NCBI RefSeq assembly: GCF_040110915.1
Contig: NZ_CP157793.1
Location: 1,004,939 to 1,068,938, forward strand
Source of the DNA: Stappia sp.
GTDB taxonomy: Bacteria > Pseudomonadota > Alphaproteobacteria > Rhizobiales > Stappiaceae
DNA length: 64,000 nucleotides
Direction: 5' to 3'
In this document: positions 9,735 through 19,063 of the stretch, piece after piece
How positions within the stretch are numbered: the first letter of the stretch is position 1
How the letters are laid out: each line of letters opens with the position of its first letter
Translations under genes and position numbers: made by a program
Notes under the pieces: model-generated
Database searches by the model: none
The model's input: the letters and a program-made list of their open reading frames with translations, nothing else
What the model was told of the DNA's origin: nothing

Positions 9735-10616
9735 TCAGGCGAAGATATCGCGGGCCTCGTCCACGCACCGCGCGATGAACTCGGCCGCGACCCGCACCCG
9801 GCGCAGCTCGCGCACGCTTTCGTGCAGCACCATCCAGTAACTGCGCCGGATGGCGCGCTCCGGCAGAACGGGCACGAGATCCGGCTCGCCGCGCGCGATG
9901 AAGGCATGCAGGATGCCGATCCCGGCACCCGCCTTGACCGCCTCGGTCTGACCCAGCGTCGAGGCGATCTCGAAGCGCGGCTTGAAGCTGCGGTCGACCT
10001 CGTCGGCATAGGCGAGCGCCGAGGAATAGACCAGATCCTCCACGTAGCCGACCAGCGCGTGGGCGGCGAGATCCTGCGGCGTCGTCGGCGTGCCGGCGCG
10101 TGCGAGATAGTCTCGCGAGGCATAGAGGCCGAGCGTGTAGTCGACCAGCTTGCGCGCGATGAGCCGTCCGTGCTCGGGCCGCTCCACGGTGATCGCGATG
10201 TCCGCCTCGCGCCGCGACAGCGACACCGCGCGCGGCGCGGGCACCAGTTGCAGGGTGAGATCGGGGTGCTGCTCGGTGAGCCGGCCGAGGCGCGGGGCCA
10301 GAAAGGCGACGCCGAAGCCGTCCGGCGCGCCGATGCGCACGCTGCCCGACAGCGCCACGTCGCCGCCGCCGATTTCGGCGCGCGCGCCCAGCATGTCCGC
10401 CTCCACCCGCTCGGCGGTCGCAAGCAGCCGCTCGCCGGCGGGCGTGAGCTGCGAGCCCGTGGTGCGCCGGTCGACCAGCTTGACCGCGAGATCGGCCTCC
10501 AGCGCCGAGAGCCGCCGCGCCACGGTGGCGTGATTGACGCCGAGCGCGCGGGCGGCCGAAAGCAGTTGTCCCGAGCGTGCCACCGCGAGGAAGATGCGCA
10601 GGTCGTCCCAGTTCAT
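9735..10616 (-). CDS. LysR-family transcriptional regulator
   Basis: This 293-residue regulator has a winged-helix DNA-binding domain at residues 1-60 (NWDDLRIFLAVARSGQLLSAARALGV) and a LysR substrate-binding domain from about 90 to 290. The start at 10616 has GGAG 5 bases upstream. It is divergent from mmsA across 201 bp, so it is the probable regulator of mmsA and may sense an intermediate of valine, inositol or propanoate metabolism. Its ligand is unknown. Confidence 0.82.
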   Translation of the reverse strand: MNWDDLRIFLAVARSGQLLSAARALGVNHATVARRLSALEADLAVKLVDRRTTGSQLTPAGERLLATAERVEADMLGARAEIGGGDVALSGSVRIGAPDGFGVAFLAPRLGRLTEQHPDLTLQLVPAPRAVSLSRREADIAITVERPEHGRLIARKLVDYTLGLYASRDYLARAGTPTTPQDLAAHALVGYVEDLVYSSALAYADEVDRSFKPRFEIASTLGQTEAVKAGAGIGILHAFIARGEPDLVPVLPERAIRRSYWMVLHESVRELRRVRVAAEFIARCVDEARDIFA

Positions 10617-10817
10617 GCGGTCTCCGCGAGCGGGCGGGATGGTGGTGCGCAAATTTGCACAACGGATGCGGTAAACCTCACATTGCATCCGACAAAAAAC
10701 GAAGGCAAGACAGGATCGACCCCGCATGGCTTCCGCAGGTGGCGTGCCCGGGCCGGCGCTTCGATCTGAACGGCGTGGCCAGAGTGGACGACGGGGCGAC
10801 AAAGGGAGAGACGACCC

Positions 10818-12317
10818 ATGCAGACAATCGGACATTTCATCGGCGGCAAGCATGTCGAGGGCACCTCGGGCCGCTATGCCGATGTGTACAATCCGGCGAC
10901 GGGCGAGGTTCAGGCCAAGGTGGCGCTCGCCAGCCAGGGCGAGCTGCGCGCCGCCGTGGAAAACGCCGCCGCCGCCCAGCCCGCCTGGGCCGCGACCAAT
11001 CCGCAGAAGCGCGCCCGCGTGCTGATGAAGTTCGTGAGCCTTCTGCATCGCGACATGGACAAGCTCGCCGAGGCGCTGTCGCGCGAGCACGGCAAGACCA
11101 TCCCCGACGCCAAGGGCGACGTGATCCGCGGACTGGAAGTCGCGGAGTTCTGCATCGGCGCGCCGCATCTGCTGAAGGGCGAGTTCACCGAGGGCGCGGG
11201 CCCGGGCATCGACATGTATTCGATGCGCCAGCCGCTCGGCGTCGTCGCCGGCATCACGCCGTTCAACTTCCCGGCGATGATCCCGATGTGGAAGTTCTGC
11301 CCGGCGATCGCGGCCGGCAACGCCTTCATTCTCAAGCCGTCGGAGCGCGATCCGTCCGTGCCGATCATGCTGGCCGAACTGATGATGGAAGCGGGCCTGC
11401 CGGCCGGCATCCTGAATGTCGTCAACGGCGACAAGGAAGCGGTCGACGGCGTGCTCGACGACCCCGACATCATGGCAGTCGGCTTCGTCGGCTCCACGGC
11501 GATTGCCGAATACGTCTATTCGCGCGGCTGCGCCAACGGCAAGCGCGTCCAGTGCTTCGGCGGCGCCAAGAACCACATGATCATCATGCCGGATGCGGAC
11601 ATGGACCAGGCGGCCGACGCGCTGATCGGCGCGGGCTATGGGGCTGCCGGCGAGCGCTGCATGGCGATCTCGGTGGCGGTGCCGGTCGGCGAGGAAGCGG
11701 CGAACGCGCTGATGGAGCGTCTGATCCCGCGCGTGGAAAGCCTGAAGATCGGGCCCTATACGGCCGGCGACGATGTTGACTTCGGCCCGCTGGTCACGGC
11801 GCAGGCGCGCGACCGGGTGCTCGGTCTGGTGGATCAGGGCGTGAAGGACGGCGCGACGCTCGCCGTCGACGGCCGCGACTTCACCATGCAGGGCTACGAG
11901 AACGGCTTCTTTATGGGCGGCTGCCTGTTCGACAATGTCACCAAGGACATGTCGATCTACAAGGAAGAGATCTTCGGCCCCGTCCTGTCGGTGGTGCGCG
12001 CCAAGGATTACGACGAGGCGCTCGACCTGCCGATGAGCCACGAGTACGGCAACGGCACCGCGATCTTCACCCGCGACGGCGACACCGCGCGCGATTTCGC
12101 CAGCCGGATCAACATCGGCATGGTGGGCATCAACGTGCCGATCCCGGTGCCGCTCGCCTATCACACCTTCGGCGGCTGGAAGCGCTCGGGCTTTGGCGAC
12201 CTGAACCAGCACGGCCCGGACGCGTTCAAGTTCTACACGCGCACCAAGACGGTCACCTCGCGCTGGCCGTCGGGCCTGAAGGACGGCGCCGAATTCGTCA
12301 TTCCGACGATGAAGTGA
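10818..12317 (+). CDS. mmsA: CoA-acylating methylmalonate-semialdehyde dehydrogenase
   Basis: This 499-residue aldehyde dehydrogenase of the MmsA/IolA subfamily converts methylmalonate semialdehyde to propionyl-CoA (valine catabolism) or malonate semialdehyde to acetyl-CoA (inositol catabolism). The subfamily pattern is FGGAKNHMIIMPDADMDQAADALIGAGYGAAGERC, written here as a block around residues 249-281, with catalytic C281. GAGAG precedes the ATG. Nearby inositol genes upstream and propionyl-CoA genes downstream make either role possible. The LysR gene is divergent. A repeat-rich region and terminator follow. Confidence 0.92.
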   Translation: MQTIGHFIGGKHVEGTSGRYADVYNPATGEVQAKVALASQGELRAAVENAAAAQPAWAATNPQKRARVLMKFVSLLHRDMDKLAEALSREHGKTIPDAKGDVIRGLEVAEFCIGAPHLLKGEFTEGAGPGIDMYSMRQPLGVVAGITPFNFPAMIPMWKFCPAIAAGNAFILKPSERDPSVPIMLAELMMEAGLPAGILNVVNGDKEAVDGVLDDPDIMAVGFVGSTAIAEYVYSRGCANGKRVQCFGGAKNHMIIMPDADMDQAADALIGAGYGAAGERCMAISVAVPVGEEAANALMERLIPRVESLKIGPYTAGDDVDFGPLVTAQARDRVLGLVDQGVKDGATLAVDGRDFTMQGYENGFFMGGCLFDNVTKDMSIYKEEIFGPVLSVVRAKDYDEALDLPMSHEYGNGTAIFTRDGDTARDFASRINIGMVGINVPIPVPLAYHTFGGWKRSGFGDLNQHGPDAFKFYTRTKTVTSRWPSGLKDGAEFVIPTMK

Positions 12318-12320
12318 GCG

Positions 12321-12580
12321 CCGGTCGGGCGAAGCCCGAGCCATCGCCCCGGTGGGGCGATGGCAGGCGCGAACGCGGTCGAGGGTAAGCGGGCGTCAGC
12401 CCGCGTCGAGACCGCCACCCCCGGTCGGGCGAAGCCCGAGCCATCGCCGCAAGCCTCGCCAGGGCGGCTTTGTCGTCCGTCGCGCGAGGCGCCGGGAAAG
12501 CGGGGCGATGGCAGGCGCGAACGCGGTCGAGGGTGAGCGGGCGTCAGCCCGTGGTCCAAGACCGCCACCCCCGGTCGGGC
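12321..12580. repeat. ~100-bp tandem repeat, two copies plus a partial third
   Basis: Copy 1 (12321-12420) begins CCGGTCGGGCGAAGCCCGAG and ends ACCGCCACCC. Copy 2 (12421-12570) repeats the same beginning, middle (ATGGCAGGCGCGAACGCGGT) and end, but has about 50 extra bases replacing a short stretch after ATCGCC. A third start (CCGGTCGGGC, 12571-12580) is cut short. Each copy contains small palindromes, for example GGGCGAAGCCC. No open frame is conserved, so this is non-coding repeat DNA of unknown origin. Confidence 0.82.
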
Positions 12581-12644
12581 TCGCCGGAGCGTGACGAATT
12601 CTTCAAGAACCACCCCGGGCCGACCCGAATACCGGAACCGAAAC

Positions 12645-12680
12645 AAGAGGGCGGGAACGCAGGTTCCCGCCCTCTTTGCA
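12645..12680 (+). terminator. rho-independent terminator after mmsA
   Basis: A perfect stem (AAGAGGGCGGGAAC with GTTCCCGCCCTCTT) closes a 4-base loop (GCAG) at 12645-12676 and runs into a short T stretch. The distance from the mmsA stop (about 330 bp) suggests a long 3' UTR through the repeat, or transcription from within it. Confidence 0.75.
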
Positions 12681-12789
12681 TTTCGCAACCGTACACAACA
12701 TGGGCGTTTGCGCTTGCGCCACGCCGGCGTTACGTTCGGGTCAACCGCGCGGGCGACGGTTCCGGCGAGCAAAAACACATGAGGGATCA

Positions 12790-13983
12790 ATGACGGATCG
12801 GGAAGTGGTTCTGGTGTCGGGCGTCCGCACGGCGATCGGGACATTCGGGGGAAGCTTGAAGTCGGTGCCGCCGACGGAGCTGGGGGCGAAGGTGGCCGCG
12901 GAGGCGATTCGCCGTTCCAAGGTCGCGCCCGACGATATCGGGCATGTCGTCTTCGGCCATGTCATCAACACCGAGCCGCGCGACATGTATCTGGCGCGCG
13001 TGGCCGCCGTCGAGGCCGGCGTGCCGGTGGAAGCGCCGGCGCTCACCGTCAACCGGCTGTGCGGGTCGGGCGCGCAGGCCATCGTGTCGGCGGCGCAGTC
13101 GATCCTGCTCGGAGACACCGACTATGCGCTGGCCGGCGGCGCGGAATCCATGAGCCGCGCGCCATTTTCGAGCCCCGGCGCCCGCTTCGGCGTCAAGATG
13201 GGCGAGGCGGCGATGTACGACATGATGCTCGGCGCGCTGAACGACCCCTTCGGCGGCGGGCACATGGGCGTGACGGCGGAAAACGTCGCCGAACGCTACG
13301 GCATCAGCCGCGAGGCGCAGGATGCGCTCGCGGTCGACAGCCAGCAGCGCGCCGGCATCGCGCTGCGCGACGGGCGGTTTCGCGACCAGATCCTGCCGAT
13401 CGAGGTCAAGGCGGGGCGCAGCACCGTGACCTTCGACACCGACGAGCACGTGCGCGCCGAAACCTCGCCCTCGACGCTGAGCGGGCTGCGTCCTGTCTTC
13501 CGCAAGGACGGCACGGTCACGGCCGGCAATGCGTCGGGCATCAACGACGGCGCGGCCGCCGTGGTGCTTGCCGAACGCGGGGCGGCGGAGGCGCGCGGGC
13601 TGACGCCGATGGCGCGGCTGATCGGCTACGCCCATGCCGGTGTCGCACCGGACGAGATGGGCATCGGCCCGATCCCGGCCGTGCAGAAGCTCTTCGCGAA
13701 GACGGGCATGACGGCGGCGGATTTCGACGTCGTGGAGTCGAACGAGGCCTTCGCCGCACAGGCCTGCGCGGTGATGCGCGAACTCGGACTGCCCTCCAAC
13801 CGGGTGAACCCCAATGGCGGCGCCATCGCGCTCGGCCATCCGGTGGGCGCCACCGGCTGCATCATCACCGTGAAGGCGATGTACGAGCTGGAGCGCACCG
13901 GCGGGCGCTACGCGCTGATCACCATGTGCATCGGTGGCGGTCAGGGCATCGCCCTGGCCATCGAGAACCTCAACGCCGCCTGA
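12790..13983 (+). CDS. acetyl-CoA C-acetyltransferase (thiolase)
   Basis: This 397-residue thiolase has the acyl-accepting C91 in NRLCGSGAQA, the His of GGAIALGHPVGATG and the C-terminal Cys in MCIGGGQG. It condenses two acetyl-CoA or cleaves acetoacetyl-CoA or other 3-ketoacyl-CoA. The ATG at 12790 has GAGGGA upstream; the in-frame ATG at 12676 lies inside the terminator and is rejected. There is no adjacent phaB or CoA-transferase gene to fix whether it serves PHB synthesis, ketone-body use or branched-chain catabolism. Confidence 0.9.
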   Translation: MTDREVVLVSGVRTAIGTFGGSLKSVPPTELGAKVAAEAIRRSKVAPDDIGHVVFGHVINTEPRDMYLARVAAVEAGVPVEAPALTVNRLCGSGAQAIVSAAQSILLGDTDYALAGGAESMSRAPFSSPGARFGVKMGEAAMYDMMLGALNDPFGGGHMGVTAENVAERYGISREAQDALAVDSQQRAGIALRDGRFRDQILPIEVKAGRSTVTFDTDEHVRAETSPSTLSGLRPVFRKDGTVTAGNASGINDGAAAVVLAERGAAEARGLTPMARLIGYAHAGVAPDEMGIGPIPAVQKLFAKTGMTAADFDVVESNEAFAAQACAVMRELGLPSNRVNPNGGAIALGHPVGATGCIITVKAMYELERTGGRYALITMCIGGGQGIALAIENLNAA

Positions 13984-14042
13984 GGCGCGCGGGCGCGCCC
14001 GGTTTCGGCCGGGCGACGCCGGAGCGGGCCGGACGGTCCCGC

Positions 14043-15725
14043 TCAGCCGCAGGCTGCAACGATCTGGAGCTCCATGCCGCTCTTGTTCCGGAAGGGAACG
14101 AGGTGCAGCGTGCGGTCCTTGAAGGTGTCGCGCTTCGAGCCCCGGATGGGGCCGCGCCCGGCCTGACCGACCCCGACGTGGAAATAGGCCGGCTCGAGGT
14201 GGTGCTCGACCGGCGTGACGTGCCCGGCGGGCAGCGTGTATTCCTTCAGGTTTTGCCGGCCGGACATCGTGTTCGAGCCGAGGATGTGAAAGGCGATCTT
14301 CCGGTCGCAGGGGTTGGTGAAGCGCAGGCCCAGCCCCGACGCGCCGTCGTCGAGCCGTCGCAGCGGCCGGACCGTCATGCGATTGTGCGGCAGCGCAGCC
14401 CCGTCCTTGGCCAGACGCATCAGCTGCGTGTCGGCGCGGGAGAAGGCCACGGCGCGGCGCAGGATCTTGCCCGTGCGCCGTTGCGCGGTGAAGAACCCGG
14501 CGAAGTACATCCTGCCATTGGCATGGCGCACCCGGATCGGCCCGCGCCGCGGGCCGACATCCGCGCCGCAGGCCGGATCGCCGTCGAGCGACAGCGGGCC
14601 GCTGCCGGGCGCGTCGGCCCCTTGCGCCAGCCAGTAGCGGCAGGTCAGCCCCTTCGCGTGAAGGCGCGCGGGCGCGTCGGGGGCGATGCCGCGAAAGGTG
14701 ACAACCGGCGGCGCGCTTTTCTCCGTGAACCGCCAGAAACCGGAGGCACCCAGCGTCCCCGGGGCCGGATCGGCGAATTCCGCCAGCGCGATGGAGGCGG
14801 TGCCCTCGTCCCCGACGCGGCCCGGCCAGACATGGAGCGCCTTCACGTTGAGCCGGCGCAGGCGCCAGAAGCCGGGCACCTCGTCTCCGTTGCCCTGTCG
14901 ATTGCCCGAGACGACGGGGCGCAGCATCTCGAAGGAGACGCGCATGTCCTCCTGGTCGCCGTATTCGGCGATGGCGGGCTCGTAGCACAGGGTGGAGATC
15001 GCGGCGAAGCGGTCGGAGATCGCCACGGCTTCGCAGGTGATCGGTGTTCGCTCGCCGCGTTCGATGCGCAGGACGCCGAGGCCGACGAAGCGTGGCGCGT
15101 CCCGCCAGCCGAGAACAGCGTCCCCGATGTCGCGTGCCCGCATCGCGGCTTCCGAAAGCCGGCCGGAGTAGCGGGCCGGCGTGGCTGCGGCCGGGCTGCT
15201 TGCGGCGCGCGACCCGGTGACCTCCGGCGTGCTCGTGCGGCTTGGCGGCGGCGAACTGCGCAGGGCCTGCCGGAGATCCTCGCCGACCAGCGGATAGGCG
15301 ACCCCGAGAGCCAGGAGCACCGCAATCGCGGCGAGGACGGGGGTGCGCCAGGAGCGGCGGCCGGCGGATGGCGCCGCCGTGGCGTCGCCGGCCCGTGCGG
15401 CGCCGTCATCGCCGGCATCGGATATGTGGGAGGGCTCGGGTGCGTCCTCCCACTCCCCGTCGACCACGTCCGCGTCATCTTCGGCGATGGTGACGAGGAC
15501 ACGCGGGCGCGCCAGCGTGTCGCCCGCGCCGGCGGCGATCTGGGCAATCGCACCGGCAAGCGGCGAGCGCATCGCCAGCGTCTTGCCGGTCGCGGTCTTC
15601 AGGGTCAGCAGCACGGCACCCGGCGCGACCTGCTCGCCCGGTGTCACGCGCACCGCGAGAACCTGCAGCGGAAAAAGCGCCTCGTCCCGGGGGCTGAACA
15701 CCTGCCTCAGCTTGTCTGCGGCCAA
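14043..15725 (-). CDS. membrane protein: lipoyl/biotinyl-like N-terminus, single TM, long exported domain
   Basis: This 560-residue protein has no clear match. Residues 1-85 read like a biotinyl/lipoyl or HlyD hammerhead domain (VRVTPGEQVAPGAVLLTL, then AMRSPLAGAI and a matching second half), with no obvious AMKM or ETDKA attachment site. Residues 127-147 are one membrane segment. The rest is a Cys-containing exported domain. Its ITCEAVAISDRFAAISTLC loosely recalls the start of trypsin-like folds, but no His-Asp-Ser triad is visible. The start is TTG with AAGGAGA 5 bases upstream. It is divergent from the ChaN-like gene. The function is unknown. Confidence 0.7.
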   Translation of the reverse strand: MAADKLRQVFSPRDEALFPLQVLAVRVTPGEQVAPGAVLLTLKTATGKTLAMRSPLAGAIAQIAAGAGDTLARPRVLVTIAEDDADVVDGEWEDAPEPSHISDAGDDGAARAGDATAAPSAGRRSWRTPVLAAIAVLLALGVAYPLVGEDLRQALRSSPPPSRTSTPEVTGSRAASSPAAATPARYSGRLSEAAMRARDIGDAVLGWRDAPRFVGLGVLRIERGERTPITCEAVAISDRFAAISTLCYEPAIAEYGDQEDMRVSFEMLRPVVSGNRQGNGDEVPGFWRLRRLNVKALHVWPGRVGDEGTASIALAEFADPAPGTLGASGFWRFTEKSAPPVVTFRGIAPDAPARLHAKGLTCRYWLAQGADAPGSGPLSLDGDPACGADVGPRRGPIRVRHANGRMYFAGFFTAQRRTGKILRRAVAFSRADTQLMRLAKDGAALPHNRMTVRPLRRLDDGASGLGLRFTNPCDRKIAFHILGSNTMSGRQNLKEYTLPAGHVTPVEHHLEPAYFHVGVGQAGRGPIRGSKRDTFKDRTLHLVPFRNKSGMELQIVAACG

Positions 15726-15966
15726 GCCTGTCTCCTTCTCGCACGTCCGCCATCTGTCAGCGTAAGGGGCTGGCGCAAGGAGCCAGCCTCAGGGGGATGC
15801 CCCGTGCGCGACCGCGTCGTCAACTGCGCAATTCGGTTTCGCGCGGACTTTGCCGGCGTGACGACCCGTCGCGGCACCTTGCGCCACGCGTCGCGGCGAA
15901 AAGGCTCGCCGTGGCGGACGGGCGGTCTATCTTGGTGCGTATGGACCGATAGGATGCGGAGGTGTC

Positions 15967-16959
15967 ATGATCCGGGTTTGGGGGTTTCTTCTGGTCGTCG
16001 CGATGCTGCTTACCGCGTTGCCGACCCGCGCGCAGGTGCCCGCCTTCCTGCTCGACGCTGAGGGGCATCCGCTCGCCGGCAGGGTCTGGGCGACCCGGGC
16101 GCAGGCGTTCGTGCCGCCGGAGACGGTCGCGCAGGCGGTGCGGGATGCCGATTTCGCTCTTCTCGGCGAGATCCACGACAACCCCGACCATCACCTGTTG
16201 CAGGCCCATCTCGTCGCCGAAATGACAGGGGAGGGGCGCATCCCGGCACTGGTCCTTGAGATGCTGCCGCGCGACCGGCAGGAGCGCGTCGACGCGCATG
16301 TCGCCAGCGCGCCGGGCGATGCCGCGCGCTTCGGCGAGGCGGTCGGCTGGGCCGATCTGGGATGGCCGGACTATGCCATGTACCGGCCGATCCTCGAGTC
16401 CGCGCTGGCCGCGAGGTTGCCGGTCGTGGCCGGCGACACGCCGCGCGAGGAGCGGCGCAGGGTGGGCCGGCAGGGACTGGAGGCGCTGGGCGCGGAGACG
16501 CTTGCCCGTCTCGCGCTGGACGAACCATTGGACGCGGGCGCGCGGGCCCGGCTCGACGACGTGCTCTTCGACGGACACTGCGGGCTGATGCCGCGCGCGG
16601 CGCTGTCGCCGATGGCCGGTGTCCAGCGGCTGCGCGACGCGCGTCTGGCCGAGGCGATGATCGCTTCCGCCGCCGACGGCGCAGACGGGGCCGTCCTGAT
16701 CGCCGGCAGCGGCCACGTGCGCGCCGACTTCGGCGTGCCGGTCTATCTCGCCCGTCTGGCGCCCGACGCATCGACCGTGACCGTCGGCTTCGTCGAGGTG
16801 CGCGCCGATGCGACCCGTCCGGCCGCCTATGCCGAGGCGGTGAGCGGGGCGGGCCGGCGCTACGACTACGTCTGGTTCACCCCGCGCGCCGAACGCGGCG
16901 ACCCTTGCGCGGGCCTGAAGGAGCGCTTCGGCAATGCGGCTGGCGACGGCGGCGACTGA
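15967..16959 (+). CDS. ChaN-like haem-binding-domain (DUF399) exported protein
   Basis: This 330-residue protein begins with a signal peptide (hydrophobic residues 5-18, cleavage near TRA-Q at residue 23). It lacks a lipobox Cys, so it is soluble and periplasmic rather than a lipoprotein. The body matches the ChaN/DUF399 fold: LLGEIHDNPDHHLLQ near the start, WPDYAMYRPI, and a late SGHVRADFGVP block. In Campylobacter, ChaN binds haem as a dimer in iron uptake. Here no haem-transport genes are adjacent, so the role is open. GGAGG precedes the ATG by 4 bases. Confidence 0.78.
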   Translation: MIRVWGFLLVVAMLLTALPTRAQVPAFLLDAEGHPLAGRVWATRAQAFVPPETVAQAVRDADFALLGEIHDNPDHHLLQAHLVAEMTGEGRIPALVLEMLPRDRQERVDAHVASAPGDAARFGEAVGWADLGWPDYAMYRPILESALAARLPVVAGDTPREERRRVGRQGLEALGAETLARLALDEPLDAGARARLDDVLFDGHCGLMPRAALSPMAGVQRLRDARLAEAMIASAADGADGAVLIAGSGHVRADFGVPVYLARLAPDASTVTVGFVEVRADATRPAAYAEAVSGAGRRYDYVWFTPRAERGDPCAGLKERFGNAAGDGGD

Positions 16960-16994
16960 CGCGCCGAGACCTGGAAGACAAGCGGGCGCGCCGG

Positions 16995-18863
16995 TCATTC
17001 GCGCGTGGCCCGGCGGGCCCGCACCTTCTTTCGGGCCCGGCCCATGCGCAGACGGCGCAAGGCGCTTTTCGCCGCACGGGCGATATCCTTGCGCGAGAAG
17101 AAGAACGGCAGCATCGGCTCTTCCGGGTCGACATGCTCCACCGCGAGCCCCACCCCGGTGATGCCGTGATCGTCGTCGATCTCGCGCACGACGAGATCGA
17201 TGTCGCCGTAAGGCACCCGGTCGGTCGGTTCGATGTCGTCGCCGAGCTCGCGTTCCATCACCTGCTTCAAGGTCAGATCCGCGTCGCGCCGGTCCACGCG
17301 AAACCCGTAGAGCGCGCCGATCTGCGACAGCGGGGCCTGGGGATCGAGCGGAAAATCGCCATACATCGCCGGATCGTGTTCCTCTTCCGCCGCGCCGGCG
17401 AACAGCGCGTCCAGCACCGGCACCTGCCGCGAGGTGGTGAGGATGTAGATCAGGTCGCCCGGTTCCGGCCGGCCCGCCTTCTGCAGCCGCACGCTGCGTC
17501 CGCCGCGCAGGATCAGCGTGGGGCGCGCCCAGCGGGGAATGCGCACGCCGCGCGCCACCGTGCTCGCCGGATTGACCGTGTAGCCGACCAGTTCGTGATC
17601 GTGGCCGCCGGGGAGTTCGAGCTCGATGCGTTCGACGGGGCCGCGCCGCGCCGGCACGATCAGCTTCAGCCAGCGCGCCATGGGGCGGATCGTCCAGCCT
17701 TGCAGGACCAGCGAGGTGAGCACGATCAGGAAGGTGATGTTGAAGATCGCCTGCGCGTGCTGCAGGTCCGCGATCAGCGGCAGGATGGCGAGCAGGATCG
17801 ACACCGCGCCACGCAGGCCCACCCAGGAGACGAAGGCGATCTCGGCACGGGTGAAGCCGAAGGGCAGCAGGCAGAGCCACACGCCGAGCGGCCGGGCGAC
17901 GAAGATCAGCACGAAGGCCAGCAGAAGGCCCGGCACGATGACCTCGCCGAATTGCGAGGGCGTGGCGAGCAGGCCGAGCGTGACGAACATGCCGATCTGG
18001 CCGAGCCAGGTCATGCCGCCCTGAAAGTTCTTCAGCGCCGGTTGCTGGCGGATGCGCACGTTGCCGCAAACGAGCCCCGCGACATAGACCGCGAGAAACC
18101 CGGAACCGCCGACGAGCGAGGTCGCGCCCGAGAGCGCGAGCGCCAGGGCGAGCACGACGATGGGATAGAGCGCGGGCTCGAGCGTCACCCGGTTGACGAT
18201 CTGGACGATCGCATAGCCGCCGCCCAGCCCGAGCGCGAGCCCGAGGCCCATTTGCTGGACGAATTGCAGCGCCAGCCCCGTGCCGAGCGTCGAGGCATCC
18301 TCGAGGGCGGTCGTATCCGTCACGCCGCTGGCGATCAGGCCGACCAGCGTCAGCGTCAGAAAGATCGCCATCGGATCGTTCGAGCCGGATTCCACCTCCA
18401 GCGTCGCGGAGATCATCTCGCGCAGATGAATGCCGCCGACGCGCAGCAGGAAGAAGACGGCGGCCGCGTCGGTGGAGCCGACGATGGCGCCGAGCAGCAG
18501 CGCCTCGATCCAGCTCCAGCCGAGCAGATGATGCGCCGCCGCGCCGACCAGGCCGGCGGTGACCGCCACGCCGACGGTCGCAAGCACCAGCGCCGGAGCG
18601 GCGGCCAGACGAAACGTCGCGAAGCGGGTGCGAAACCCGGAATCGAAGAGGATGATCGCAAGCGCGATGGAGCCGATGAAATAGGCCGAGCGCGTGTCGG
18701 AAAAGGCGATGCCGCCGGGCCCGTCCTCGCCGGCGGCGAGGCCGACGAGCAGGAAGACCAGCAGCAGGGGCGCGCCGACGCGGAAGCTGATCAAGGAGGT
18801 GAACACCGACACGGCGATCAGGCCGGCGGCGATCAGGATCACGAGATTGAGGGTTTCGAGCAT
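16995..18863 (-). CDS. nhaP2: potassium/proton antiporter, CPA1 family
   Basis: This 622-residue protein has about 12 membrane segments in residues 1-395 (Na_H_Exchanger fold, with ILFDSGFRT in the pore region). A cytoplasmic TrkA-C/RCK_C domain follows at about 405-480, then a CorC/HlyC-type C-terminal domain at about 500-600. This is the architecture of NhaP2/CvrA K+/H+ antiporters, which export K+ and adjust turgor and pH. The C-terminus is very basic (RMGRARKKVRARRATRE). It lies convergent with the ChaN-like gene and stands alone. Confidence 0.88.
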   Translation of the reverse strand: MLETLNLVILIAAGLIAVSVFTSLISFRVGAPLLLVFLLVGLAAGEDGPGGIAFSDTRSAYFIGSIALAIILFDSGFRTRFATFRLAAAPALVLATVGVAVTAGLVGAAAHHLLGWSWIEALLLGAIVGSTDAAAVFFLLRVGGIHLREMISATLEVESGSNDPMAIFLTLTLVGLIASGVTDTTALEDASTLGTGLALQFVQQMGLGLALGLGGGYAIVQIVNRVTLEPALYPIVVLALALALSGATSLVGGSGFLAVYVAGLVCGNVRIRQQPALKNFQGGMTWLGQIGMFVTLGLLATPSQFGEVIVPGLLLAFVLIFVARPLGVWLCLLPFGFTRAEIAFVSWVGLRGAVSILLAILPLIADLQHAQAIFNITFLIVLTSLVLQGWTIRPMARWLKLIVPARRGPVERIELELPGGHDHELVGYTVNPASTVARGVRIPRWARPTLILRGGRSVRLQKAGRPEPGDLIYILTTSRQVPVLDALFAGAAEEEHDPAMYGDFPLDPQAPLSQIGALYGFRVDRRDADLTLKQVMERELGDDIEPTDRVPYGDIDLVVREIDDDHGITGVGLAVEHVDPEEPMLPFFFSRKDIARAAKSALRRLRMGRARKKVRARRATRE

Positions 18864-18969
18864 CGGCGGCGGTCCCGGTCCCGCCCCTGCGAGCGGGCGG
18901 AAACCCCGCGCCCGGCGGGCCGGGCACGGGAATCATTCAGACAACCGAGTATAGCCGAGCCCGGGAGCG

Positions 18970-19003
18970 CCCGGCGCCTCGTCCTTTTTGCAGAGGCGCC
19001 GGG
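18970..19003. repeat. inverted repeat between antiporter and dehydrogenase genes
   Basis: A perfect 11-bp inverted repeat (CCCGGCGCCTC / GAGGCGCCGGG) spans a 12-base loop containing TTTTT. It lies 60 bp past the dehydrogenase stop (minus strand) and 107 bp before the antiporter start. It may be the terminator of the first or a leader structure of the second; no T tract follows the stem on the minus strand. Confidence 0.5.
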
Positions 19004-19063
19004 CCACGGCTCCTCGCGCAGCCGCGAACCTGCGATCGGACCCGTGAAGCGATCAGGCCGAGA

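Larger units (their letters stand above)
12318..12789. other. 472-bp intergenic region with tandem repeat and terminator
   Basis: Between mmsA and the thiolase lie a two-copy tandem repeat (12321-12570, listed separately), a short spacer, a strong terminator (12645-12680) and about 110 bp of thiolase upstream sequence. No convincing gene is present. Confidence 0.7.

Noticed and set aside
12676-12789. Earlier ATG for the thiolase gene
   Set aside because: It lies within the terminator stem and gives a low-complexity leader; the ATG at 12790 has a ribosome site and family length.
13984-13999. Hairpin GGCGCG-CGGG-CGCGCC as a terminator between thiolase and the membrane-protein gene
   Set aside because: The stem is short and there is no T tract on either strand; such strings are common in this GC-rich DNA.
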